Shown: in pieces, positions 1 through 7,455 of the stretch
Position numbering within the stretch: position 1 is the first letter of the stretch
Layout: each line of letters begins with the position of its first letter
Source of the DNA: Kiritimatiellia bacterium
Lineage (GTDB): Bacteria; Verrucomicrobiota; Kiritimatiellia; JAFGHX01
DNA length: 64,000 nt
Assembly (NCBI GenBank): GCA_016929905.1
Contig: JAFGHX010000007.1
Location: forward strand, 1-64,000
Direction: 5' to 3'
Position numbers and translations under genes: made by a program
The notes under the pieces: model-generated
Databases searched by the model: none
What the model saw: the letters and a program-made list of their open reading frames with translations, nothing else
What the model was told of the DNA's origin: nothing

Positions 1-652
1 CCGGCCGGTCAGTCCGTTCGAGTAGACGGCTTCGACGTAACGCGGCCGGGCCTTGTTCCCGATCCGGCCGCCGAGAAAGACGCCGAGCTCCTCGCCGCTC
101 TTTGCCCAGAACGTATTGTGCCGGGGCTGGTGTTTGTCCTGAGTGCCCAGCACCAGCGCGCCCAGAGCCCGATGCCAGATGCTGTAGAACTTCTCCTGGC
201 CGAGCCTGAACGGACTTCTCGGATTCACGATGGACGTGTGGACCGAGAAATTGTACTGCCAGCCCTTCTCCCGGACGAAGCACGCGCCGTTGCCAAGGAA
301 CCTTTCGCCCCGCCACAATGCGCTCTTCGCGCGCGGCCCATCCTGCCAGTTCACAAAATTCTCGAGACACAGGGCCGATTCCTCGCCGGTCAGGTTCGGA
401 TGCGCCTTCAGCCGAGCCCTCATCTTGCGCTTTACAAAGGACCTGCCTTGCGGCGTGAAGCTGTATCCGAGTCTTGTAGAAGTAGGCGAGCGGGAAGATG
501 AACTGCTTTTCCCAACGACTGATCTCTCCCGGGGAGCCCCGCCAGAAATAGCCTTCAGGATTGAGGCGCTTGAGCATGGACTCCACCTCTTGCAGGACCG
601 CCGCGCGGAAGAGGGCGGGGACGTCGCTGCGTTCAGCTTGCTTTGCGGACAT
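1..652 (-). pseudogene. Partial, frameshifted gene of unknown function (runs off window start)
   Basis: Read on the minus strand, an ATG at 652 follows a GGAG-type ribosome site about 8 nt upstream. The N-terminal frame gives plausible protein (GEISRWEKQFIFPLAYFYK), but at about 470-487 the protein-like signal moves to another frame. That frame continues TRLGYSFTPQGRSFVKRK and runs to the window edge with aromatic-rich sequence such as GWQYNFSVHTSIVNP and EKFYSIWHRALGALVLGTQD. Before the junction the second frame is serine-rich nonsense, and after it the first frame turns Arg/Gly-rich, so a one-base indel is the simplest reading. It may be a real mutation or a sequencing error. I do not recognise the family. 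A glycan-related function is only suggested by the neighbourhood. The C-terminus lies outside the window. Confidence 0.65.
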
Positions 653-789
653 CTGTCTTCTCCTTCGCCATGATGATGGTCGCCATGGCTGATTGTGGGG
701 CAACGGCTATTGGCTGATCCGGGAAGGATTACCGTTGCGTTTGCGCCCGTCAAGGCGAGTTTGAAGGGCGGATTCCTCGCGGAATCTTC

Positions 790-819
790 TTGATTTACTG
801 TCAAAATAATTGTACAGTA
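790..819 (+). promoter_or_regulatory. Promoter with overlapping palindromic operator for the wHTH/nucleotidyltransferase pair
   Basis: A -35-like TTGATT at 790-795 is followed 17 bp later by TACAGT at 813-818, in a locally AT-rich island. The inverted repeat TACTGT (796-801) and ACAGTA (814-819), 12 bp apart, spans the spacer and -10. That is the geometry expected if the winged-helix product represses its own promoter. Transcription would start near 825, which is also the preferred ATG, so the message may be leaderless. This is inferred from sequence only. Confidence 0.5.
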
Positions 820-824
820 TATCT

Positions 825-1205
825 ATGAGAAGACTTGGGAACATGCTGGGTTCGGGGGCTCGTTCAGAGATACTGCGAGCGTTGGTGAATCAACCGGAGC
901 CGGTGGGGCTGCGGTACCTTGCCCGTCTTGGCGGGGTCCATCCGCACTCGGCGGAACGCGCATTGGCCGGGCTTGTCAAGGAGGGGCTGGCCACGCGCAC
1001 CAAAAGGGGGGATCGGCCGCTGTACGCGATCAATCCAGACAACGCCGAAGCGGGCATTCTGAAGGTCGTGTTTGACGCTGCCGCCAGAGCGGAGAGCCGG
1101 GTGCGCGCTGCGAATTTGGCCGAGAGGGCTCGAACGTTGTTACCGTTCATTGAGGAGACCCTGCGGTTGATCGCCCGTGCACGGAGGAGCCGCCGTGAGT
1201 CTTAG
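825..1205 (+). CDS. Winged-helix transcriptional regulator, likely antitoxin of the pair
   Basis: About 126 residues. Residues 1-70 look like an ArsR/MarR-type winged helix: a leading helix (ARSEILRALV), a recognition region (VHPHSAERALAGLVKEGL) and a wing (RTKRGDRPLYAIN). A basic helical tail follows, ending RARRSRRES. The ATG at 825 is preferred over one at 810 because 810 lies inside the operator/-10 region; ATG 843 is also possible. The last 11 nt overlap the next gene's start, so the two are translationally coupled. A wHTH protein ahead of an AbiEii/MNT-like nucleotidyltransferase is the usual order of type IV toxin-antitoxin or related modules, where the wHTH protein is antitoxin and autorepressor. 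That role is inferred from context. Confidence 0.75.
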   Translation: MRRLGNMLGSGARSEILRALVNQPEPVGLRYLARLGGVHPHSAERALAGLVKEGLATRTKRGDRPLYAINPDNAEAGILKVVFDAAARAESRVRAANLAERARTLLPFIEETLRLIARARRSRRES

Positions 1206-1845
1206 ATCGTTGTTCCGAGGTGCCGTTGCCGAACTGCGCGAGCGGAAGATCACGTTCGCCGTTGCGGGCGGGTTCGCCGCGGGGCTATACCGCTCGGAGC
1301 CTCGTGTAACCATGGATGTCGACCTGGTCGTGCTGACCGGTGCGGGTGGCCACCGGGCTGCCGTCTCCGTTATCGAGGCGCTCGGGCTGCACGCGGGCAC
1401 GGCGCGCAAAGCCGACCTTGCGGGGGGACCCCTCTTTGCCATTCGACGGCGAAGCACGGAGCCGAGCATCATCGTCGGCCGACCCGCCGGCAGGCCGTCC
1501 GGCGAGGGGGTCGACATCCTGTTGCCCGCCATACCGTGGGTGCCCGATGCGGTGGAGCGGGCACAGGACAACAAGGTGGATTTCGGCTTCGGTCGCGTTC
1601 CCGTGCTCACGCTCGAGGACACGATCATCTCCAAGCTGTACGTATTGGGATCTGCGCACCTGCGCGTCAAGCATCTCGATGACCTGCAGTCCATCTTTGA
1701 GGCGGGGCATGAGGTGGATACGGCCTATCTGGCCGGGCAGATGCGACGCTTCGACATCACTGTGCCTCGGAAAGCGAACCCGTTCCTTCCGGACATCCTC
1801 CTGAAGATCTCCCGGGACATTGTCCGCTCGCGTCCAAAGCGGTGA
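1195..1845 (+). CDS. AbiEii/MNT-like nucleotidyltransferase, putative toxin
   Basis: A 216-residue protein. The N-terminal motif AVAGGFAAGLYRSEPRVTMD followed by VDLVV matches the nucleotidyltransferase pattern GG-x(9-13)-DxD, with T-x-D-V-D supplying the two metal-binding Asp residues. A further Asp is in GVDILLP, and TLEDTIISKLYVLG resembles the helix that follows the active site in AbiEii/Mnt proteins. GTG at 1195 was chosen because GGAGGA lies 7 nt upstream inside the preceding gene; an upstream in-frame GTG at 1177 is possible. Family members transfer nucleotides to tRNA or protein, and some are toxins held in check by the adjacent wHTH gene. The substrate cannot be read from the sequence. 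Confidence 0.75.
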   Translation: MSLRSLFRGAVAELRERKITFAVAGGFAAGLYRSEPRVTMDVDLVVLTGAGGHRAAVSVIEALGLHAGTARKADLAGGPLFAIRRRSTEPSIIVGRPAGRPSGEGVDILLPAIPWVPDAVERAQDNKVDFGFGRVPVLTLEDTIISKLYVLGSAHLRVKHLDDLQSIFEAGHEVDTAYLAGQMRRFDITVPRKANPFLPDILLKISRDIVRSRPKR

Positions 1846-1875
1846 TACGCCTCTTGCGAAAGACTGGGTATTCAA

Positions 1876-1927
1876 TTGACAACCGTCTCGGCGTACGCCA
1901 CCCTTTGAGGAAGGTCAATCGATTGAC
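1876..1927 (+). promoter_or_regulatory. Perfect 14-bp palindromic operator upstream of the URO-D-family gene
   Basis: GTCAATCGATTGAC at 1914-1927 is a perfect palindrome with a central CG, the layout typical of LacI-family operators. It lies 18 bp before the ATG at 1946, next to the ribosome site GGAGGAAG. A consensus TTGACA (1876-1881) sits upstream within CAATTGACA, which repeats part of the half-site, but no good -10 is visible at standard spacing. The palindrome would lie in the 5' leader, suited to repression by blocking transcription or translation initiation. Confidence 0.5.
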
Positions 1928-1945
1928 TGGCGGAGGAAGACGCCG

Positions 1946-3022
1946 ATGACGGACAACAACGCTGCCCTCCAAGCCCTGCTCCGGTTCGAGAAGCCCGAGG
2001 AACTGTGCCAGTTCGAGTGGGGGTACTGGCCCGAGAGCGTAGCGCGTTGGCGTGAGGAAGGGATGCCGGGAGACACGCCCTGGGACGCGGTCGGCATCAC
2101 CCGGTATCACCGGGCGCCGGTGGCGGTGCGGATCTTCCCGCCCTTCGAGGAAGAGGTGCTGTCCGAGACGGCAACCACGCGGGTGATTCGGGACGCGAAC
2201 GGAATCGTCAAGGAGGTGTCAAAGGACACCACGGCGCTTCCCCGGTATCTGCGGCACCCGGTCGCGAACTTGCACGACTTCGAACAACTCCGCGAACGGC
2301 TCGATCCCGCCGACTCCGCCCGCTTTCCAGCCGATTGGGAAGAGCAGGCACGGGCGCTCAACGACCGCAACAGCGTGCTTGTGATGGGCGGAACGGAGAT
2401 CAGCTTCTTCGGCTGGCCGCGCGACCTGATGGGCGTCGAGAATCTGCTCCTGGCCTACTACGATCAGCCCGAGCTGATCCACGCCATCAACGCGCATCAT
2501 CTGCGCTTCATCAAGGAAGTCTACTCCCAGATCCTGCGCGACGTACACTTCGACTTCATCTTCGTGTGGGAAGACATGTCCTACAAGAACGGGCCGCTCA
2601 TCTCGCCGGCGCTGGTGAGGGAATTCATGCTTCCGTATTACAAGGAATTGACCGGCTTTTTCCGGCAACTGTGCGACTGCAAGTTCCTGCTGGACTCCGA
2701 CGGCGACGTCGCACAACTGATTCCGCTTTGGCTCGAGGGCGGAATCGACGGCGTGCTCCCGTTCGAAGTGGCTGCCGGCATGGACATTTGTCGCATCGCG
2801 GAGCAATACCCGGACCTGATCATTGCGGGCGGGATCGACAAGCGGGAGATTGCCAAGGGCCGGGAGGCGATCGACCGGGAACTGGAAGCGAAACTGCCCT
2901 TGATGTTCAAGCGAGGCGGCTACTTGCCCTCGCTCGACCATCACGTCCCGCCGGAAGTCAGCTACGCCGATTTCTACTACTACATCGAACGCACCCGCGA
3001 ATTGTACCACCGGCACCGCTGA
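1946..3022 (+). CDS. Uroporphyrinogen decarboxylase (URO-D) family protein, probably not a haem enzyme
   Basis: A 358-residue TIM-barrel protein of the URO-D superfamily. Visible family features are GTEISFFGWPRDLMGVEN, the VWEDMSYKNGPLISPALVRE segment, FLLDSDGDVAQLIPLWLEGG and GGIDKREIAKG before the C-terminal PSLDHHVPPEVSYADFYYY. The family includes haem decarboxylases (HemE) and methylcobamide:CoM methyltransferases (MtaA/CmuA). PVC genomes carry many uncharacterised copies near sugar-catabolism genes, often under LacI regulators. No haem genes are nearby, so a role in metabolism of a sugar- or methyl-derived compound is likelier, by inference. The start is well supported by GGAGGAAG upstream, and a palindromic operator precedes it. 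Confidence 0.85.
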   Translation: MTDNNAALQALLRFEKPEELCQFEWGYWPESVARWREEGMPGDTPWDAVGITRYHRAPVAVRIFPPFEEEVLSETATTRVIRDANGIVKEVSKDTTALPRYLRHPVANLHDFEQLRERLDPADSARFPADWEEQARALNDRNSVLVMGGTEISFFGWPRDLMGVENLLLAYYDQPELIHAINAHHLRFIKEVYSQILRDVHFDFIFVWEDMSYKNGPLISPALVREFMLPYYKELTGFFRQLCDCKFLLDSDGDVAQLIPLWLEGGIDGVLPFEVAAGMDICRIAEQYPDLIIAGGIDKREIAKGREAIDRELEAKLPLMFKRGGYLPSLDHHVPPEVSYADFYYYIERTRELYHRHR

Positions 3023-3062
3023 CGCTTTCTCTCTCAAGATACAGGCCTGAGCGAACACCTTC

Positions 3063-3142
3063 TGGAGGGCCGGCCTCCGTGCCGGCCGAGGGTCATCGTG
3101 TACGATTTCCCGTGAGCGGTCGGGACGGAGCCCGGCCCTCCA
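3063..3142. repeat. Imperfect inverted repeat, TGGAGGGC-type REP-like hairpin
   Basis: The arms at 3063-3083 and 3122-3142 are complementary over about 20 bp with two or three mismatches. Both end in TGGAGGGC/GCCCTCCA, the same termini as the hairpins at 22.7, 60.8 and 63.3 kb. It lies in the 290-bp gap after the URO-D-family gene. The rest of that gap holds only AATCG-rich simple sequence before the next ribosome site. Confidence 0.6.
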
Positions 3143-3313
3143 TTCGAATTGCGGGTAACACCCGTTTTGCTCTTTTAGCGCGGGGTTGAAAACGGCAGGC
3201 AGTCGGCCTAGACTTCGCTGGGGACCGTCTGCCACCGGCCCGTCGCGGCCCCGCGGGAGCCCAGACGGGCAATCGCAATCGAAAATCGAAAAGCTGACGG
3301 GAGTTGCACAACC

Positions 3314-5215
3314 GTGAACCTGCAACAGATCACGCGTGCGTTGCAGCGGAAACTCTGTGGCAAGAAGCACGACGGCATCATGAACGCGTATTTCCGGGAG
3401 AAGCTGCCGAAGATTCGCTATCCTGCGAATCCCGCCGAATGGCGGCGGCGTACCGCCGCGATTCGCAGGGACCTGCTGGCCAAGGTGTATCTGCGCGGGC
3501 ACCAGCGCGGTATCCTGAAGGCGCCACCGAAGGTCCAGTGGCGCGGCGTTATCGAGACGGGGAAGGGCTACCGTATCCGCAAGCTGCGCTACGAGGGCTA
3601 TCCCGGCATGTGGATTCCGGCGCTGCTCTACGAGCCCGCCGGCCTGAAGGGGAAGGTGCCGGCGGTGCTGAACGTCAACGGGCATCATGCCGGCGGCAAA
3701 GCGATGCCCTACAAGCAGGTGCGCTGCATCAACCTGGCCAAGCGCGGGATGCTGGCGCTGAACACCGAGTTCGTGGGCATGGGCGAATTGCAGGGCTGTG
3801 GGCTGCACATGCAGCAGGGCCACATCGACCTGTGCGGGGTCGCCGGCGTCGGGGTGATGGTCCTGGCCATGAAGCGCGGGCTCGACGTGTTGCTCGCGCA
3901 CAGGCATGCGGATCCTGAACGCGTCGCCATGACGGGCCTTTCCGGCGGCGGCTGGCAGACGGCCGTCTTGTCCGCCCTGGACGAGCGGATCCGGGCCGTC
4001 ATCCCCGTCTCCGGCCACTCCCCGATCTGGCATCGCGCCACGGTTCGCCCGCAGGACCACGGCGACCTGGAACAGACGCCGGTGGACCTCTGCACCGTCG
4101 CCGACTATGACACGCTGACGGCCATGTTCGCGCCGCGGCCCGCGCTGCTCGTGCACAGCGTGAACGACAGTATCTTCCGGCCCGAATTCATGCGGCCCGC
4201 GTTGTTCAAGCCCGCCAGACGCGTCTACGGCTGTCTCGGCGTCAAGGACCGCATCCAGTTCTATGCCAACGAGGACCCGGGTACGCACAACTACGAGAAG
4301 GATATTCGCGAGCAGCTCTACGTCTTTCTCAAGGACGCATGGGGACTCGACATGCCCACTGCGGACATCCCGTGCGACGGCGAAATCTTCTCGGAGTGGG
4401 ATTTGGCCGTGGGCCTGCCGCCGGACAACCCGACCTTCGTCACGATCGCCGCGGACTTGGCGAACGGGCTGCCGAAGCGGCGCTCTTCGCTCCACACCCG
4501 CGCGCAGGATCGCGAACGGCTGGCGAAGGTGCTGCGTCTGCCGCCGGCGTACGCCGTGCGCGCACGCATGGCCGGCAAGCCGCGCAGGAGCGGCGGCGTC
4601 CGCGTCGCGCACGTCGTACTGGGCATGGACCGTTGGCGCGTGCCGGTCACCGAATTCAGGCCGGCCCGAGCGGGTATCCCGACGCTCGTGATTTCCGGGG
4701 CCGGCCGTGCGAAAGCCGGCGCGGCGGTCAAGGCCGCGCTTCGGCAGCGCCGTCGCGTCTTCGCGGCCGACCTGTTTGCGTTCGGCGAGCAGGTCATCGC
4801 CGGCGGCGAGCGCCACTACCTCTTCATGGAATGCGTGGCTGCCGCCGGCGATCGCCCGCTCGGCCTCTGCGTGGCGCAGCTGCTTGCGCTGCTGGGCTGG
4901 GTTCGTTCGCGCGCGGGCGCCGCACGCGTCGACATCGTGGCCGAGGGCCTGTCCGCCGGCCTGGCGGCCCTGTGCGCCGCGGCGCTGCGGCCGAAGGGCA
5001 TCGGCCGCATCCAGGCCGACGTGCCGGATACACTCCGCCGCCTGATCGATCGGCAGGTCAGTTACGTGGCCGAGCCCGTCGCCTTCTGCTTCGGGCTGTT
5101 CGAGCAGTTCGATATCCGGGATCTGGTCGCCCTCTCCGATCCCGTCGAACTCGAGATCGCGGGCCGCGGCCCGCTGCGGCCGATGCGCCTCACGCCGCCC
5201 CGCCGGCCCACATGA
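3314..5215 (+). CDS. Alpha/beta-hydrolase esterase (acetyl-xylan-esterase-like)
   Basis: A 633-residue protein. Residues about 90-330 form an alpha/beta-hydrolase: oxyanion-loop NVNGHHAGGK, nucleophile elbow MTGLSGGGWQT (Ser in GLSGG), an acid region around LLVHSVNDSIFR, and the catalytic-His candidate in DPGTHNYEKDIREQ. The remaining C-terminal half looks like a second, degenerate hydrolase lobe (GIPTLVISGAGRAKAG, VDIVAEGLSAGLAAL) with no obvious His. The likely role is removal of acyl groups from plant or algal polysaccharide. No convincing signal peptide is seen at the GTG start (3314), which has GGGAG upstream. It is paralogous to the leftward gene at 12963-14936. Its last 26 nt overlap an antisense ThuA-like fragment. 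Confidence 0.75.
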   Translation: MNLQQITRALQRKLCGKKHDGIMNAYFREKLPKIRYPANPAEWRRRTAAIRRDLLAKVYLRGHQRGILKAPPKVQWRGVIETGKGYRIRKLRYEGYPGMWIPALLYEPAGLKGKVPAVLNVNGHHAGGKAMPYKQVRCINLAKRGMLALNTEFVGMGELQGCGLHMQQGHIDLCGVAGVGVMVLAMKRGLDVLLAHRHADPERVAMTGLSGGGWQTAVLSALDERIRAVIPVSGHSPIWHRATVRPQDHGDLEQTPVDLCTVADYDTLTAMFAPRPALLVHSVNDSIFRPEFMRPALFKPARRVYGCLGVKDRIQFYANEDPGTHNYEKDIREQLYVFLKDAWGLDMPTADIPCDGEIFSEWDLAVGLPPDNPTFVTIAADLANGLPKRRSSLHTRAQDRERLAKVLRLPPAYAVRARMAGKPRRSGGVRVAHVVLGMDRWRVPVTEFRPARAGIPTLVISGAGRAKAGAAVKAALRQRRRVFAADLFAFGEQVIAGGERHYLFMECVAAAGDRPLGLCVAQLLALLGWVRSRAGAARVDIVAEGLSAGLAALCAAALRPKGIGRIQADVPDTLRRLIDRQVSYVAEPVAFCFGLFEQFDIRDLVALSDPVELEIAGRGPLRPMRLTPPRRPT

Positions 5216-5342
5216 CGCAGCCGGCGATATGCTGCCGGAACCAGTCCCGGCTCCACAGCTCGTCGGGATGGCCGAGCGCGGTATTCATCACCCGGCCCTT
5301 CCCGTTGATAGACGCGACAGTAGTCGCACGGCCGTCGGGTTT
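5190..5342 (-). pseudogene. Remnant of a ThuA-like gene (C-terminal 50 codons)
   Basis: The minus strand is open for about 50 codons ending in TGA at 5190-5192. It reads INGKGRVMNTALGHPDELW, then SRDWFRQHIAGCVMWAGG and a stop. This matches the C-terminal hallmark of ThuA/trehalose-utilisation domains: a GKGRV strand, T-LGH, then WFR-H and a W near the end. An in-frame stop at 5343-5345 closes the reading frame and there is no start or ribosome site, so only the tail of a former gene remains. It overlaps the 3' end of the esterase gene on the opposite strand. Confidence 0.6.
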
Positions 5343-5496
5343 TCAAGACCAAAGCCATTGCTAGTCGGGGCCCGATCGGGTATGGTCTATGCGTTGACGG
5401 CCCGCTGCGGGGGCGGCGGGCCGTGCGGGTCGGCCGGGGTCGGCCGGCCTTTTGCGTTGTGCGGGAGAGGGGAGCAGGACAGGAGGAACAGCGACG

Positions 5497-6297
5497 ATGG
5501 ACTATGCATGCAACACGTGGGGCTACAAAGGCCGTACGCTGGACGAGGCGGCCGGCAAACTGGCGCAGTTCGGGTACACGGGGATCGAGTTGATCGCGCA
5601 TCAGCCCTGCTTCCATCTGGACGTGCGGGAAGGACCGGACTCGTGGCGGAACAGCAAGGCGGTCACCGCCAGGCACGGCCTCCAGATCGTCGCGCTGAGC
5701 CCGGCAACCGACTTCCTCTGCTTTGACGAGGTGAAAGAGCAGAAGCAGTTGGAGATGGTGGACATCTGCCTGAAGGCGGCGGAAACGCTGGATGTGCCCG
5801 TGCTGCGCATTTTCTCCGGCGGCAAGATCCCGGAGGGCCGCACGCAGGAAGAGTGCATTGAGGAAGTGGCCCGGATTCTCAAGAAGACCGTGCCGGGCGC
5901 GGAGCGGCTGAACAAGAAGCTGGCCATCGAGAGCCACGGCAAGTTCGGCTGCGATTTGGACGCGATGCGGGAGATCCTCGACCGGATCGGCTCGCCGAAC
6001 ATCGGGGTGACGCTCGACACGTCGAACTTCCAGGTCTCGGGTGTGGATCCCGTCAACGCGATCGACGTGCTGGGCGACCGCATCCTGCACACGCATCTGA
6101 AGGACAAGAAGGTTGTGGCCGAGGGCAAAGCCCAGGGGACGGTGCTCGGCCAGGGCGATGCGAAAATCGCCGAAGTCGTCCGGAAACTCATCGCCAACGG
6201 CTATCCCGGCGTGATGACGGTCGAGATTGAAGGCTTCCCCGAGGAGGAATTGGACCGCGTGCATGAAGAGGGGTTGCGGTTCCTGAAGGGACTCTAG
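5497..6297 (+). CDS. Sugar phosphate isomerase/epimerase-like TIM barrel (xylose isomerase-like)
   Basis: A 266-residue AP-endonuclease-2/xylose-isomerase-like TIM barrel. It opens YACNTWGYKGRTLDEAAGK and GYTGIELIAHQP. It carries the expected metal ligands: Glu in KLAIESHGKFGC, Asp/His in VTLDTSNFQ and ILHTHLKDKK, and a final Glu in VMTVEIEGFPEEE. Such enzymes isomerise or epimerise sugars and cyclitols (ketohexose epimerases, IolE/IolI-type). Which substrate applies here is unknown. ATG 5497 is preferred because AGGAGGAA precedes it; the frame is open upstream but has no better start. It is a single gene, followed by a palindromic repeat block. Confidence 0.85.
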   Translation: MDYACNTWGYKGRTLDEAAGKLAQFGYTGIELIAHQPCFHLDVREGPDSWRNSKAVTARHGLQIVALSPATDFLCFDEVKEQKQLEMVDICLKAAETLDVPVLRIFSGGKIPEGRTQEECIEEVARILKKTVPGAERLNKKLAIESHGKFGCDLDAMREILDRIGSPNIGVTLDTSNFQVSGVDPVNAIDVLGDRILHTHLKDKKVVAEGKAQGTVLGQGDAKIAEVVRKLIANGYPGVMTVEIEGFPEEELDRVHEEGLRFLKGL

Positions 6298-6300
6298 AAA

Positions 6301-6453
6301 CCCGTCAGAGTTCCGCCTTGAGACGGAAGCTTTGACGGGGCTTTAGCCCCGCCTCCCCGCCGGGCGTACGCCCGGCGGGAACCCGCGCACCTCAAGCCGC
6401 GCGGAGACTTCCGGCTGAAGCCGGAACTCTGACGGGTCACCGGAACTCTGACG
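6301..6453. repeat. Composite palindromic repeat block
   Basis: CCCGTCAGAGTTCCG at 6301-6315 is exactly complementary to 6422-6436, and part of that arm is repeated at 6441-6453. Nested inside are a hairpin GGGGCTTTAGCCCC (6337-6350), a perfect 24-bp palindrome (6356-6379) and TTCCGGCTGAAGCCGGAA (6409-6426). It fills the gap between the isomerase-like and ATP-grasp genes. It may double as a transcription terminator, but its nested structure looks like a repeated element. Confidence 0.8.
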
Positions 6454-6475
6454 ATTCACCTCTAATGGTTTAACC

Positions 6476-7402
6476 ATGGACACCATCTATACCACAACGA
6501 TCACCGATGAGGCGCGGCGACGCGGGATCGCCATCCGGGTCATCGACTACGATACCCCGATCTTCGAGCTGTCCCACGGGGGCAGGCGAGTGCGGTGTTA
6601 CAATTCGCTGACGGACAAGGTCGGGGCGGTCACGTACGAAATTGCACAGGACAAGCATCTGGCCAACCAATTCCTGCGCCAGAACGGCATCTCGGTGCCC
6701 GACCAGGCCGTGTACCGCAACCCGCGGCAGGCGGAACGGTTCCTGCGCAAGCACGGCGCGATTGTCGTCAAGCCGAACAAGGAATGGGGCGCGCGCGGCG
6801 TGGCGGTGGCCATCAAGACCCCGTGGCAACTGCGCCAGGCCGTCAGGGATGCCGCGAAATACCCCGACGAGAAGATTCTGCTCGAACAGTGCGTCGAGGG
6901 TGTCGATCATCGCCTGATCATGGTGGACTATCGGTTCGTCGCCGCCATCGAACGCACCCCGGCGCGCGTGGTCGGGAACGGGAAAGACGACATTCGCACG
7001 TTGATCCGAAAGAAGAACGCGGATGCCGAGGACCCGAGCAACAAGGTTCCGCTCGACAACGAGACGCGTCGGAATCTGGCCTCCTTCGGCCTCTCCTACG
7101 GCGCCGTGCCGCGCAAGGGCCGGCGCGTCCAGGTGCGCAGGACGTCCAATTACCACACCGGCGGGACGATCCGGATCATCACCGAATCCGTGGACCGCGA
7201 ACTGGTGAAATACGCCGAGAAGATCGCCCGGCTCTTCCAGGTGCCGGTCTTCGGCGTCGATTTCCTCGTCAACCGCAGAGCGCGGAAGTGGTGGGTCATC
7301 GAAACCAGCGCCGACCTGGCCATCTCGCCGCCGGAAGGCGAAGAGGTCGCACGCCACTTCCTTGATTATCTCTTCCCGGCCACGAAACGGAACCGCGAAT
7401 GA
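6476..7402 (+). CDS. ATP-grasp ligase, cyanophycin-synthetase/GshB-like domain
   Basis: A 308-residue single ATP-grasp protein. Visible features are the start of the ATP-grasp core (DKHLANQFLRQNGISVPDQ), the ATP-binding lysine strand IVVKPNKEWGARGVAV, the acidic ILLEQCVEGVDHRLIMVDY, and the C-terminal metal-binding region FGVDFLVN with VIETSADLAIS. The internal RVVGNGKDDIRTLI is shared with the ATP-grasp part of cyanophycin synthetases and related peptide ligases. It lacks the Mur-ligase half of CphA, so it more likely joins an amino acid or small carboxylate to an amine. A short palindrome overlaps the start codon region. An acetamidase gene follows 53 bp downstream, possibly co-transcribed. 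Confidence 0.8.
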   Translation: MDTIYTTTITDEARRRGIAIRVIDYDTPIFELSHGGRRVRCYNSLTDKVGAVTYEIAQDKHLANQFLRQNGISVPDQAVYRNPRQAERFLRKHGAIVVKPNKEWGARGVAVAIKTPWQLRQAVRDAAKYPDEKILLEQCVEGVDHRLIMVDYRFVAAIERTPARVVGNGKDDIRTLIRKKNADAEDPSNKVPLDNETRRNLASFGLSYGAVPRKGRRVQVRRTSNYHTGGTIRIITESVDRELVKYAEKIARLFQVPVFGVDFLVNRRARKWWVIETSADLAISPPEGEEVARHFLDYLFPATKRNRE

Positions 7403-7423
7403 ACGCGAATGAACGCGAATAGG
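7394..7423. repeat. Three direct 10-bp repeats spanning the ATP-grasp stop codon
   Basis: CGCGAATGAA occurs at 7394-7403 and 7404-7413, and a third diverged copy CGCGAATAGG at 7414-7423. The ATP-grasp gene terminates inside the first copy. The extra copies may be duplicated tail sequence. Confidence 0.6.
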
Positions 7424-7455
7424 GCCGATCCGGCGCCGAGAGGAAGGAGACAGGG

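Noticed and set aside
2219..4816. Long minus-strand open frame antisense to the URO-D-family and esterase genes
   Set aside because: It has the Arg/Ala/Gly/His-rich composition of a GC-rich antisense frame and matches no family, while the plus strand encodes clear URO-D and hydrolase motifs with ribosome sites.
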